Positions 23,556-33,487 of a stretch of DNA of 63,323 nt are shown here, piece by piece; position 1 is the stretch's first letter, and each line of letters begins with the position of its first letter. A program made the position numbers and the translations under genes. Under the pieces are notes generated by a model. It had not been told where the DNA came from. It saw only the letters and a program-made list of their open reading frames with translations, and did not search any database. Origin of the DNA: an uncultured Selenomonas sp. (GTDB taxonomy: Bacteria > Bacillota > Negativicutes > Selenomonadales > Selenomonadaceae); assembly GCA_947167105.1 (NCBI GenBank), contig CAMVGU010000019.1, positions 1 through 63,323 on the forward strand, given 5' to 3'.

Positions 23556-25574
23556 ATGGAAAATAACGAAAATGAGTTCATGCAGCACAATTTGCGTCTG
23601 CCTGAGCTTACCCTTCGGGGGATGCTACTGGGTGCAATCCTGACAGTTATCTTCACAGCCTCAAACGTATACCTGGGACTCAAGGTAGGGCTCACCTTTT
23701 CCTCAGCCATACCGGCCGCCGTCATCTCCATGGCAGTTCTCAAAATGGCCAGGGATGCCAATATACTGGAAAACAACATGGTGCAGACCCAGGCCTCGGC
23801 AGCCGGCACCCTGTCTGCCATCATCTTTGTTATTCCCGGCATGCTGATGATCGGTTATTGGCAGGACTTTGAATTCTGGCAAACCCTTCTGGTATCTGCC
23901 TGCGGCGGGTGCCTGGGGGTGCTTTTCACCATTCCCCTGCGCCGGGCCATGGTGGTAAACAGCAGCCTGGTCTACCCGGAGGGAGTGGCTGCAGCAGAAA
24001 TTTTGAAGGTGGGCAGCAATACAGAAAAAAATTCTTCCCAGGGCAGCGGTCTGCGGGAAATCACCTTCGGCGGCATTGTGGCAGGTATCCTGGCCTTGTT
24101 CTCGAACGGTTTCCATATGCTCTCTGACGGCCTGTCCCTCTGGTTCCATGTGGGCCGCGGCATGACCCAATTCCCCATCGGATATTCCACTGCTCTGGTG
24201 GGAGCAGGCTACCTCGTCGGCATAGCTGCGGGCCTTGCCATGCTGGTGGGAATACTGATTGCCTGGGCAGGTTTTGTACCTTATTACACCATAACGGAAG
24301 CCCTGCCTGATGGCATGACCATGCAGCAATTTGCAGGTTTCATCTATCAGGAGCGGGTGCGCCTGATAGGCGCCGGTGCCATGGGCGTAGCTGCCCTGTG
24401 GACACTGATTACCCTTGCCAGGCCCGTTATCGACGGAATGAAGGAATCCATTGCCTCAGTCAATATATCCTCCGATAAGCAGGGACGTCATCGCATGGAC
24501 ATAGATATGTCCATAAAGAGCATTGGCCTGGTTTTTGCCATGACTGTGGCCGGCCTCCTGTTCATCTTCTACGCCTTTGTCAGCCCGGAAAAACTCCCCC
24601 TGGCACAAACTCTGACCTTTACCCTGGTAGGGGTCGGTGTCGCCGTACTTATGGGCTTTTTCGTGGCTGCAGCCTGTGCCTACATGGCAGGACTGGTGGG
24701 CACCTCCTCCAGCCCTATTTCCGGCATCGGCATATTGGGCATCATTGTATCCTCTCTGGTCATGTATTTCCTGTGCTCCTCCTTCGGTATTTTTGACCTG
24801 CCCGGCGGCGAGAAATTCGCCACAGCCACTGCCATCTTCACCACCTCTATCATCCTGGCCATCGCCTGTATCTCCAATGACAACATGCAGGATCTCAAAA
24901 CCGGCTATCTGGTGGGAGCCACCCCCTGGCGCCAGCAGGTGGCGCTCCTGCTTGGCTGCCTGGTAGGGGCGCTGGTCATCGCCCCGGTGCTGAACCTTCT
25001 CTATGAGGCCTACGGTTTCCACGGTGCCATGCCCAGGCCCGACATGGATCCAGACCAGGCCCTGGCCGCTCCCCAGGCAGCTCTTATGACCACCATTGCC
25101 CAGGGCATCTTCTCCAGCCAACTGGCTTGGGACTACATTTTCTTAGGCATGGGCCTGGGGGTGCTGCTGGTCATCATCGACCAGCTTTTGAAGCGCAACA
25201 CCAGGAGCCTCTGCCTGCCGCCTCTGGCCGTGGGCATGGGGATTTACCTGCCCCCCTCCATCCAGACACCTCTGGTCATCGGCGCAATCATGGGTTATTT
25301 TCTCAATAAAGTGCTCAAGAAAACCAAGGGGACGGAAGGACTAAATGGCGGCGTGCGCCGCGGCACCCTCTTTGCTTCCGGCCTGATCGTAGGCGAGTCC
25401 TTGGTAGGCGTCACCCTGGCCGGCCTCATCGTCATCTCCGTTTCCAGCGGCGGCAGCAACACTCCCATGGCCCTTTTCGGCAGCGACTTTGCAGATACTG
25501 CTGAGATTCTTGGGCTTGTCATGTTTCTTATTTCCCTGGTAATCTTCGGCAAGGTGATACTCGGCAGCAGATAA
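23556..25574 (+). CDS. OPT-family oligopeptide transporter
   Basis: A 672-residue integral membrane protein with about 14-16 hydrophobic helices. OPT-type features are LTLRGMLLGAILTVIFTA, NVYLGLKVGL near the N-terminus and VYPEGVAAAEIL near residue 145. The start at 23556 has AAGGAG ten bases upstream; the open frame before it is not coding. Family members take up oligopeptides or metal chelates using the proton gradient. It is divergent from the MmeI-like gene and stands alone. Confidence 0.9.
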   Translation: MENNENEFMQHNLRLPELTLRGMLLGAILTVIFTASNVYLGLKVGLTFSSAIPAAVISMAVLKMARDANILENNMVQTQASAAGTLSAIIFVIPGMLMIGYWQDFEFWQTLLVSACGGCLGVLFTIPLRRAMVVNSSLVYPEGVAAAEILKVGSNTEKNSSQGSGLREITFGGIVAGILALFSNGFHMLSDGLSLWFHVGRGMTQFPIGYSTALVGAGYLVGIAAGLAMLVGILIAWAGFVPYYTITEALPDGMTMQQFAGFIYQERVRLIGAGAMGVAALWTLITLARPVIDGMKESIASVNISSDKQGRHRMDIDMSIKSIGLVFAMTVAGLLFIFYAFVSPEKLPLAQTLTFTLVGVGVAVLMGFFVAAACAYMAGLVGTSSSPISGIGILGIIVSSLVMYFLCSSFGIFDLPGGEKFATATAIFTTSIILAIACISNDNMQDLKTGYLVGATPWRQQVALLLGCLVGALVIAPVLNLLYEAYGFHGAMPRPDMDPDQALAAPQAALMTTIAQGIFSSQLAWDYIFLGMGLGVLLVIIDQLLKRNTRSLCLPPLAVGMGIYLPPSIQTPLVIGAIMGYFLNKVLKKTKGTEGLNGGVRRGTLFASGLIVGESLVGVTLAGLIVISVSSGGSNTPMALFGSDFADTAEILGLVMFLISLVIFGKVILGSR

Positions 25575-25602
25575 GGAGGGTTTGCTCCCCATAGCCGGAC
25601 TA

Positions 25603-25739
25603 TATAACGAGGCAAAGGATGTCCCCCACTTCTACAAATGGGGGTGGTACATCTAAACAGGCGGGAGCATATCTCCCGCCTCGTTGAAACGCCGAGAGGA
25701 AGCTTTGTCTATCGACAAAGTTGGAACAATGGCGTTATA
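25603..25739 (+). repeat. three-hairpin element, copy 3
   Basis: Nearly identical to copy 5; the only changes are in loops or wobble positions. It lies 28 bases after the OPT stop and is the one copy with no gene start right behind it. Confidence 0.8.
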
Positions 25740-25830
25740 ATTGGTCTTTGGGAGGCGTACCAATATATATATTGGCAATAGAACCTTGACATATTGTAGC
25801 TGATGTAATAACCATTTTTATTTTTGTTAC

Positions 25831-25860
25831 GGGCATCGTTTATCGGTGCCTCTTTTTTTA
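25831..25860 (+). terminator. terminator-like hairpin in the OPT downstream gap
   Basis: GGCATCG/CGGTGCC stem and a run of seven T. It may end a short transcript from the TTGACA near 25787, or read-through from copy 3. Nothing else coding was seen in 25740-25930. Confidence 0.5.
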
Positions 25861-25938
25861 CCATAAATATATTTTTGGGCAGGATTTTAGCATATGATGT
25901 AGAAAGAATACTTAACAAATTCAACTGAAACCATGAGT

Positions 25939-26075
25939 CTCCCGCTTCCATAAGCGGGAGTAAAGGGCCTATATCGCGCGAGTGGGGGCGGAGCGAAGCG
26001 GTATCCCCCACTCACAAGAAGTCAATCCACGCGATGCAGGCCTGTCGTGCTCCTCGAACTACCGGCGTGGATTGA
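25939..26075. repeat. array of three consecutive hairpins
   Basis: CTCCCGCTT/AAGCGGGAG (25939-25960), GAGTGGGGG/CCCCCACTC (25980-26013) and TCAATCCACGC/GCGTGGATTGA (26022-26075). The first resembles the end hairpins of IS200/IS605 elements. The last ends GCGTGGATTGAAAC, as type I-C CRISPR repeats do, but only one copy exists. It lies 46 bases before the next gene. Confidence 0.55.
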
Positions 26076-26121
26076 AACAATTTTTTGCCCGTGATGATTG
26101 TATGGTTCAGGGGGTGTCTTT

Positions 26122-26541
26122 ATGCCAACCATTGCTATTTTAAGTAATTCCGCTGAAGAACGGGAGAAAATCAGGAAAACAATGCTGTCCTATTCCGGTC
26201 ACAAAGATGAGCTGCAATTTGTAGAATATTCGGTAACAGACCGGCATAAGGCGGATCTGATGGGGGAAGTGGACGGGGATGTCCAGGCTGGGGCCATTCA
26301 ACTGCTCATTGCCAGCGACTGGCTGGAAACGGGATGGGATGAGTTTTCTTCCGCCGAGCTCATTGCCTTCTGCCATCAGGCCACGCCGGGTTTCCCCTTC
26401 GTGATTCTGACCTCTGCCGAGATACCGGACACTGACAAGCAGAATATTCTTGCCACCCATATTTATCCGGTTGACTATTTCTTCGGTCAGGATGAGGATA
26501 TTGTACGCCGCATGGTGGCAGAGATTGATAAACATTTGTAA
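26122..26541 (+). CDS. receiver-like protein of unknown function
   Basis: A 139-residue protein with a Rossmann-like alternating beta/alpha pattern: MPTIAILSNSAEER at the start, a central IQLLIASDWLETGW, then FPFVILTSAEIPD and a helix to the end. It resembles a response-regulator receiver fold, but no conserved phospho-Asp or Lys is obvious. The start at 26122 has GGGGGTG five bases upstream. It is a single gene closed by its own terminator. Confidence 0.55.
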   Translation: MPTIAILSNSAEEREKIRKTMLSYSGHKDELQFVEYSVTDRHKADLMGEVDGDVQAGAIQLLIASDWLETGWDEFSSAELIAFCHQATPGFPFVILTSAEIPDTDKQNILATHIYPVDYFFGQDEDIVRRMVAEIDKHL

Positions 26542-26548
26542 CCTGGCA

Positions 26549-26587
26549 AAAAAAATCCCCTGCTTCTGCAAGCGGGGGATTTCTTTT
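26549..26587 (+). terminator. terminator of the receiver-like gene
   Basis: AAATCCCCTGCTT/AAGCGGGGGATTT stem followed by TTCTTTT. Confidence 0.8.
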
Positions 26588-26611
26588 GCCTCTTTTACCT
26601 GCGCACACAAA

Positions 26612-26702
26612 AAGCGGCTTGCCATAACAAGCCGCCCGCCGAAGTATGGCCACTGTGCAGGCTTAGCACTCCTGCATAACCCATGTTTCGGACTTTCTCA
26701 TG
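26612..26702 (-). ncRNA. candidate antitoxin RNA of the type I locus
   Basis: A leftward transcript is predicted from TGCTATACT (26708-26716, minus strand) to the hairpin GCGGCTTG/CAAGCCGC (about 26615-26634), which has TTTTTG on this strand. It contains a copy of blocks also present in the toxin mRNA, so the two RNAs can pair in trans. Confidence 0.35.
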
Positions 26703-26707
26703 TACTC

Positions 26708-26740
26708 AGTATAGCATATAATAAAAGATTTTGCTATACT
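26708..26740. promoter_or_regulatory. divergent extended -10 promoters as an inverted repeat
   Basis: AGTATAGCA (26708-26716) and TGCTATACT (26732-26740) are exact complements. Each reads as an extended -10 box (TGCTATACT) in its own direction, separated by A/T-rich DNA. One serves the antisense RNA, the other the small toxin gene. Confidence 0.5.
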
Positions 26741-26777
26741 TAAATCGGCCACTGCCACGAGAGGTGGTGACTTTGCC

Positions 26778-26861
26778 GTGTGGCAGGACTTTCTCATTTC
26801 CTTTGCGGCCAGTATAGCCGCAACCATGTTCATTCAGTTGCTGGTCTGGATGTTCAAGTAA
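26778..26861 (+). CDS. candidate type I toxin, 27-residue membrane peptide
   Basis: GTG start with AGGTGG ten bases upstream. The peptide begins (M)WQDFLISFAAS, continues as a hydrophobic helix and ends LLVWMFK, as small membrane toxins of the Fst/holin-like type do. A GC-rich terminator follows 45 bases later and a divergent promoter pair precedes it. Direct repeats offset by about 100 bases link this gene with the leftward RNA. It is too short for normal gene finding; toxicity is inferred. Confidence 0.42.
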   Translation: MWQDFLISFAASIAATMFIQLLVWMFK

Positions 26862-26906
26862 TTCTGAAACACCAGCAAACCTGAGCCTTTAGCAAGCTGC
26901 AGGGAG

Positions 26907-26934
26907 AAAAAGCCGCCACCTGAGCGGCTTTTTC
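26907..26934 (+). terminator. terminator of the small toxin gene
   Basis: AAAAAGCCGC/GCGGCTTTTT stem around CACCTGA. Confidence 0.8.
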
Positions 26935-26947
26935 GTTGTAATTTACT

Positions 26948-27111
26948 AGGGCGTGTTGATAAACGGAAACTGTGCGATACAGCGAGACAGTTTTTCGTAT
27001 GGCAAGGAAGTGAAGCCGCAGTCGTAGCAGGGCTACGTCAAGGTTTCACTGACGCAGACAGGCGGAAAAATGGCCGCTGTAGCGTGCAGGTGGAGTTTTT
27101 CAACACGCCCT
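26948..27111. repeat. MITE-like element, 164 bp, inverted ends AGGGCGTGTTGA
   Basis: Twelve-base terminal inverted repeats at 26948-26959 and 27100-27111. The interior has the same layout as the element at 60917 (GCAAGG, then CCGCAG, then GCTACG or GCTATG, then ACGCAG) but different bases. It ends 18 bases before the MFS start codon, touching its ribosome binding site. Confidence 0.75.
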
Positions 27112-27129
27112 GAAGGAGGTTTACCTTCC

Positions 27130-28320
27130 ATGGCAATGTCAAAGGGCATGCGGCTGTGGCTGATGGTGTTTTTAGGGCTGATGACAGCCATTGCACCCCT
27201 GTCTACGGATATGTACCTGCCGTCGCTGCCCATTATGCAGCAGGATTTTTCCATCTCTGCCTCCATGGCGCAGATGACACTGATGATGACCACCGGGGGC
27301 ATGGCCATCGGGCAGATTTTTGCGGGGCCCCTGTCTGACCGCTACGGCAGGAAGATCCCCCTGCTCCTGGGGATGCTCATCTTTACCCTATCCACCGCCG
27401 GGTGCATTTGGGCGGAGGATATAGGGGCCTTTCTCTTTTGCCGCTTCCTTTGCGGTTTTGCGGGAGCCAGCGGCATCGTGGTGGCCAAGGCCATTGCCAG
27501 GGATGTGTGCCAGGGGCCGGAGCTGACCCGCTTCTTTGCCCTCCTGATGATGATTAACGGCCTGGCTCCCATCGCCGCCCCGGTAATTGGGGGACAGATA
27601 CTGCTCTTTACTACTTGGCGCGGGGTTTTCGTGGTACTGACGGCAGTGGGGCTGGTGCAGCTTCTGGCTACCCTTGTTTACCGGGAAACACTGCCCAGGG
27701 AAAAGCGTCTCCCCGGCGTCCTGGCCTCCTTTGCCAAGTTTCCCCGTCTTCTCAAAAACAGGTATTTCCTGGGCCACTGCCTTACCCAGTGCTTTGTCTT
27801 TGGAGCTTTCTTCTCCTACCTCTCCGGTTCTTCCTTTGTGTTCCAGAATGTCTACCAGGTTTCTCCCCAGGGCTACAGCCTGATCTTCGGCGGCATCGGG
27901 GCGGGGCTGCTGCTCACAGGCGCCCTCCCTGCCCGTCTGGCGGGGCGGGTGCCGGATGAGAGGCTCCTGCATATTTCCCTGCTCATCCCCCTCCTGGGCT
28001 CCCTGCTGCTGTGCCTAGGCTTTTATCTGCAGGCCCCCCTCAGCCTGATACTGCCTGTCCTCTTTGTCACCATCGTGCCCCTCTCCGTCATGGGAGCCGC
28101 CAGCTTCTCCCTGGCCCTTTCCCGCCAAGGGAAAAACGCCGGCAGCGCCAGCGCCCTTCTGGGGTTCTTCTCCATGATCCTGGGGGCCGCCATGATGCCC
28201 CTGGTGGGCATTGCAGGGGAAAACACCGCCCTGCCCATGGCCCTTATTATGGCAGGTGGCTACGGATTGGGGCTCCTTTCCTACCGGCAGCTTATAGCGC
28301 CGGAGCACAGAAAAGCATAA
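27130..28320 (+). CDS. MFS drug exporter, Bcr/CflA type
   Basis: A 396-residue membrane protein with 12 predicted helices. The N-terminal signature is APLSTDMYLPSLPIM, and motif A is GQIFAGPLSDRYGRKIPLL at about residues 58-76. Members export bicyclomycin, chloramphenicol and similar compounds using the proton gradient. AAGGAGG is ten bases before the ATG. It converges with trxB. Confidence 0.88.
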   Translation: MAMSKGMRLWLMVFLGLMTAIAPLSTDMYLPSLPIMQQDFSISASMAQMTLMMTTGGMAIGQIFAGPLSDRYGRKIPLLLGMLIFTLSTAGCIWAEDIGAFLFCRFLCGFAGASGIVVAKAIARDVCQGPELTRFFALLMMINGLAPIAAPVIGGQILLFTTWRGVFVVLTAVGLVQLLATLVYRETLPREKRLPGVLASFAKFPRLLKNRYFLGHCLTQCFVFGAFFSYLSGSSFVFQNVYQVSPQGYSLIFGGIGAGLLLTGALPARLAGRVPDERLLHISLLIPLLGSLLLCLGFYLQAPLSLILPVLFVTIVPLSVMGAASFSLALSRQGKNAGSASALLGFFSMILGAAMMPLVGIAGENTALPMALIMAGGYGLGLLSYRQLIAPEHRKA

Positions 28321-28323
28321 TAT

Positions 28324-29199
28324 CTACTTCTTCTCCCGCAGAAATTTTACGGCGGACAGGCCCGCCTCGGCTCCCTGGTATACGGCCTTGGCGATTTGCA
28401 GCAGCCCGCCGGTGCAATCTCCGGCGGCAAAAACCCCCGGCACATTCGTGGCCATATGTGCGTCCGTCTTAATGTCCTGGCCTGCCAGCATGACCCCCAG
28501 TTTGCGGGCCAATTCGCTGCCGGAAGCAGTGCCCAGGGCCACAAACAAGCCCTCTGCTACTATTGTGTCACCATTTTCCAAAAGTATCCCCGTTAGCCGC
28601 TCCGTCCCTTCCAGGGCTGTAACCGGTGATTTATGCACCTTTACCTGTGGGGGCAGACGAGAGGGCGCCTCCTCCCCCTGGGTAAAGAGCAGGACTTCTG
28701 CGGCGTGGGGCAGCAGGGCCTCGGCCTCGTGGAGGGCATACTCGCCGCTGCCTAAGACCGCCGTGACTTTTCCCCTGTACAGGAAGGCATCGCATACGGC
28801 GCAGTAGCTTACCCCATGCCCCTCCAATTCCCTAAGTCCCTTAATTTTCGGTGCCTTGCGCGTGGTGCCCGCCGCAATGATTACGCTGTCTGCCTCGTAG
28901 GTTTTGCCGGGGGAAACAGCACGGAAGCCCTGGAAGCCTTCACCGTAATCCAGGGCCAGGATTTCATCTTCCACCAGGGAAATCCCCAGGGCAATGGCTC
29001 CGGCCAGGCCGCGGCGTTCCAATTCCGCTCCCGGCACGGCTTCCTCCAGCCCGTAATAATTCTGCACCAATTCGGCCCGGCTTAAGGCGCTCGTTCCCTT
29101 TCCCTTGTGAACGACCGTAACCTGGGCGCCGCCGCGCCGGGCGTACAAGGCCGCCGATATACCGGCCGGCCCCGCCCCCAGGACTAAAACTCTTGCCAT
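28324..29199 (-). CDS. trxB: thioredoxin reductase-like FAD/NAD(P)H oxidoreductase
   Basis: A 291-residue two-dinucleotide-domain flavoprotein. The FAD motif GAGPAGISAALYARR is at about 8-22, the redox CAVC near residue 132, a degenerate NAD(P) motif GSGEYALHEA near 148, and the C-terminal FAD contact GVFAAGDCTGG near 255. The NADPH site lacks the usual GGGDSA/HRR residues, so the electron donor may differ, as in ferredoxin-dependent forms. It follows trxA by 19 bases. ATG 29199 is preferred over GTG/ATG 3-6 bases upstream on spacing. Confidence 0.85.
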   Translation of the reverse strand: MARVLVLGAGPAGISAALYARRGGAQVTVVHKGKGTSALSRAELVQNYYGLEEAVPGAELERRGLAGAIALGISLVEDEILALDYGEGFQGFRAVSPGKTYEADSVIIAAGTTRKAPKIKGLRELEGHGVSYCAVCDAFLYRGKVTAVLGSGEYALHEAEALLPHAAEVLLFTQGEEAPSRLPPQVKVHKSPVTALEGTERLTGILLENGDTIVAEGLFVALGTASGSELARKLGVMLAGQDIKTDAHMATNVPGVFAAGDCTGGLLQIAKAVYQGAEAGLSAVKFLREKK

Positions 29200-29218
29200 C
29201 TGCATCACCCCCCCACTC

Positions 29219-29527
29219 TCAGGCGAGCAGAGCCTCTATTTCTTCCTTGGGGATAAGGCCCACGGATTCCTTGACTTTCTCGCCCTTTTTGAAAACCATA
29301 AGGGTGGGAATCGACATGATATTGAACTGCTGAGCCAGCTCAGTCTCCTCGTCTATATTGATTTTGCCTATCTTCACATCGGCATGTTTCTCCCCTACCT
29401 CATCCACCAGGGGAGAAAGCATCCGGCAGGGGCCGCACCAGGCGGCCCAGAAATCAAGCAACACCGTGCCCTCTGACTTCAGAACCTCTGCAGCAAAATT
29501 TTCCTTGGTAATCACTTGCGGTTTCAT
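29219..29527 (-). CDS. trxA: thioredoxin
   Basis: A 102-residue classical thioredoxin: LLDFWAAWCGPCRMLSP with the active-site WCGPC near residue 31, the cis-Pro in MSIPTLMVFKKGE, normal length. AAGGAGG precedes the ATG. It forms an operon with the reductase-like gene, which should reduce it. Confidence 0.97.
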   Translation of the reverse strand: MKPQVITKENFAAEVLKSEGTVLLDFWAAWCGPCRMLSPLVDEVGEKHADVKIGKINIDEETELAQQFNIMSIPTLMVFKKGEKVKESVGLIPKEEIEALLA

Positions 29528-29557
29528 TTCAGAATTCCTCCTTAATGTTCTTATCGG

Positions 29558-29590
29558 TTAAATAAAGCGGCTTGCAAATAACAAGCCGCC
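29558..29590 (-). terminator. terminator between the STAS operon and trxA
   Basis: GCGGCTTG/CAAGCCGC stem, followed on the minus strand by TTTATTT. The same hairpin sequence is used at 26615-26634. Confidence 0.75.
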
Positions 29591-29629
29591 TCCTGTGACT
29601 GCCTTCATATGTTCAGCAGCATTCATTTT

Positions 29630-29965
29630 TTACAGGGGAATCACATTCCCCGCTTTATCTATGGGGTCGAACAGCAAGAACAGGCAGCTCAAATCCACAT
29701 GGAAAATAACTTCCGTATCATCCTCCTCGTCGTTGTCCTTGCCTGTATAGCGCAGGGCTGCCGCGTGGCAGTAGTCGCTTACCTGCTTGCCGTAGGGGTC
29801 TATCTTCTGGCTGCATACGGCACTAATGAGGGTGCAGACCGTGCCGGCGGGAAAGTATCCTTCTATGTAGACTTTCTCCGGCAGGTAAGGATTTTCCTCC
29901 ACAAAGGGCACCGGCGCCTTGGCGCGCAGGCGCAGCCCTTCAAATTCCAAGGCCTTGATGCTCAT
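29630..29965 (-). CDS. conserved small protein, unknown function
   Basis: A 111-residue soluble protein (MSIKALEFEGLRLRAKAPVP...). It has no signal, no membrane helix and no motif I recognise. It has mixed beta character and a Cys/His-containing middle (TLISAVCSQ, YCHAAAL). AGGAGGGG precedes the ATG at 29965; the longer frame is not needed. It lies ten bases after the STAS gene, so the two are co-transcribed. Confidence 0.6.
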   Translation of the reverse strand: MSIKALEFEGLRLRAKAPVPFVEENPYLPEKVYIEGYFPAGTVCTLISAVCSQKIDPYGKQVSDYCHAAALRYTGKDNDEEDDTEVIFHVDLSCLFLLFDPIDKAGNVIPL

Positions 29966-29975
29966 ACCGCCCCTC

Positions 29976-30311
29976 CTAGCCGATTGATACCGCAGGCATC
30001 TTGCCCTTTTCCGGCTTGACATGCAGGATATCGCACAGGCCGGACATTTCCAGCACTTCCATGACCGTATCCTGTATGTTGCAGAGCCTCACCTTGCCGT
30101 CCTGCTTGTCCATCTGCTTGTAGCATTTCAGCAGAACCCGCAGGCCTGCCGAAGCGATGTAATAAAGCTCCTGCAAATCAAAGACTATTTCCTTGGTTCC
30201 TTCAGGCATAGCTTTCAGTTCCTTTTCCAAATCTATGGACGAAACCGCATCCAACCTGCCGCTCAGGGCTATGGTCATAGACTGCCCCTGTATTTCCTTC
30301 TTAATCTCCAT
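29976..30311 (-). CDS. STAS-domain anti-sigma factor antagonist
   Basis: A 111-residue single STAS domain of the SpoIIAA/RsbV type: SGRLDAVSSIDLEKEL, then LYYIASAGLRVLL with the Ser usually phosphorylated by an anti-sigma kinase. No kinase or sigma gene is adjacent. The nearest matching partners in the window are the RsbW-like domain of the exporter at 48448 and the STAS-kinase at 47231. ATG 30311 has GGAGG seven bases before it. Confidence 0.88.
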   Translation of the reverse strand: MEIKKEIQGQSMTIALSGRLDAVSSIDLEKELKAMPEGTKEIVFDLQELYYIASAGLRVLLKCYKQMDKQDGKVRLCNIQDTVMEVLEMSGLCDILHVKPEKGKMPAVSIG

Positions 30312-30491
30312 GTTCATTCCTCCTCAATAATCTCCGCGCAATAGCACCAGCAGGCGTTACCTGATATTGACTCATATCTGACGGAACGCCAAACATTTAT
30401 TCACAGGCTGCGCCGGTGCCGCAACGGTTTCTTAACCATAACAAAGCAGGATACTGCCAAAAAGCAGACCACTGCAAGTTACCAATCCAAC

Positions 30492-31043
30492 TCACACCTC
30501 AAAAATATCCTTGGTCTGTATCTCCAGCTCATCATACAAACTGAGCTTCAAGGACAGATGTTCCCTGGCCCTGTCCTCCTCGGAAAGCTCTGCCAGCTCC
30601 TCCTCGGGTACATTGTGGTAGGTTTCATCCAGCTCGTATTTGCCGTCTTTCAGCAAATAAACATCAATGGATTCTCCCCTGGGGTCTATTACCCAGTATT
30701 CCTTGACACCGAATTTCTCGTAGGTATGGAGCTTTACGGTGATATCACGCTTTCTGGTGCTGCGTGAGAGGATTTCCACCACAAAACCAGGTGCCCCGGC
30801 GATGTAGCTGCTCTTGATCTGCTCCGGGTTGCAGACGATGGCGATATCCGGGATGAAGCGGTTTTCCTCATCAAACCGCACTTCCGCCTCAAAGACTACC
30901 CTGCAGCGCTTGCCACGCAGAAAATTATCTAATATCCTGACAAGATTCCTTTGAATAAATATGTGCTTCATATTAGCCGGGCTCATATCGTACACTTTTC
31001 CTCCGATGAGTTCATACCTGTCAAGTTCCTGTAAGGCTTCCAT
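30492..31043 (-). CDS. Uma2-family (DUF820) endonuclease-like protein
   Basis: A 183-residue protein with the PD-(D/E)XK-like fold of the Uma2 family: YELIGGKVYDMSPANMKH, then FIPDIAIVC (the PD motif), then GAPGFVVEILSRSTRKRDI (E-x-S/K). Active-site residues look intact. GAGGAGGG precedes ATG 31043. Common as lone genes in Firmicutes; the role is unknown, possibly mobile or defensive. It lies downstream of gyrB on the same strand. Confidence 0.8.
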   Translation of the reverse strand: MEALQELDRYELIGGKVYDMSPANMKHIFIQRNLVRILDNFLRGKRCRVVFEAEVRFDEENRFIPDIAIVCNPEQIKSSYIAGAPGFVVEILSRSTRKRDITVKLHTYEKFGVKEYWVIDPRGESIDVYLLKDGKYELDETYHNVPEEELAELSEEDRAREHLSLKLSLYDELEIQTKDIFEV

Positions 31044-31108
31044 AGCAGATCCCTCCTCAGCCATTCGTAGTTTACCATCCCTTGCAGTACATCCCTGTTG
31101 CCGACCCG

Positions 31109-33199
<2,091 letters not shown>

Positions 33200-33475
33200 C
33201 TATCGTTTTTTTAAAACCATTTGCTGGCGGCGGCGCAGGGTGGGGGCCGATACAGGGGAGAGGTAAAGTCCCCTGTCCGTAATAACCAGGGTCTTGGGCT
33301 CCTCCTGCCCCTCAGTGCAGGAAACGACCTTGCCCCCGGCAGCGACCATTAAATCATAGTTTGCTGAAACCTGTTTTTTTTTTCCACCAGGGGCAGGAAG
33401 GAACAGGCTGCAATCGCATAAGGCAATCACTTCCCTGGTACGGACGGAGACGCCGTTACCGATATGCAGATACAT
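33200..33475 (-). CDS. remB: RemB/YaaB-like regulator (DUF370-type)
   Basis: A 91-residue protein beginning MYLHIGNGVSVRTREVIALC, as in the RemB (YaaB) family found between recF and gyrB in Firmicutes. A Lys-rich insert (GGKKKQVSANYD) lies in the middle, and the C-terminus is basic. The gaps of 12 and 9 bases to its neighbours indicate one operon. Its molecular role is not settled in the family. Confidence 0.8.
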   Translation of the reverse strand: MYLHIGNGVSVRTREVIALCDCSLFLPAPGGKKKQVSANYDLMVAAGGKVVSCTEGQEEPKTLVITDRGLYLSPVSAPTLRRRQQMVLKKR

Positions 33476-33487
33476 TCCTATCCCCTC

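Noticed and set aside
23345..23842. N-terminal extension of the MmeI-like frame (about 166 residues)
   Set aside because: It is antisense to the OPT gene start and has no family resemblance; the enzyme has full length from 23344.
26022..26078. CRISPR-like repeat (GCGTGGATTGAAAC)
   Set aside because: Only one copy, no spacer-repeat series and no cas gene; kept only as a hairpin array.
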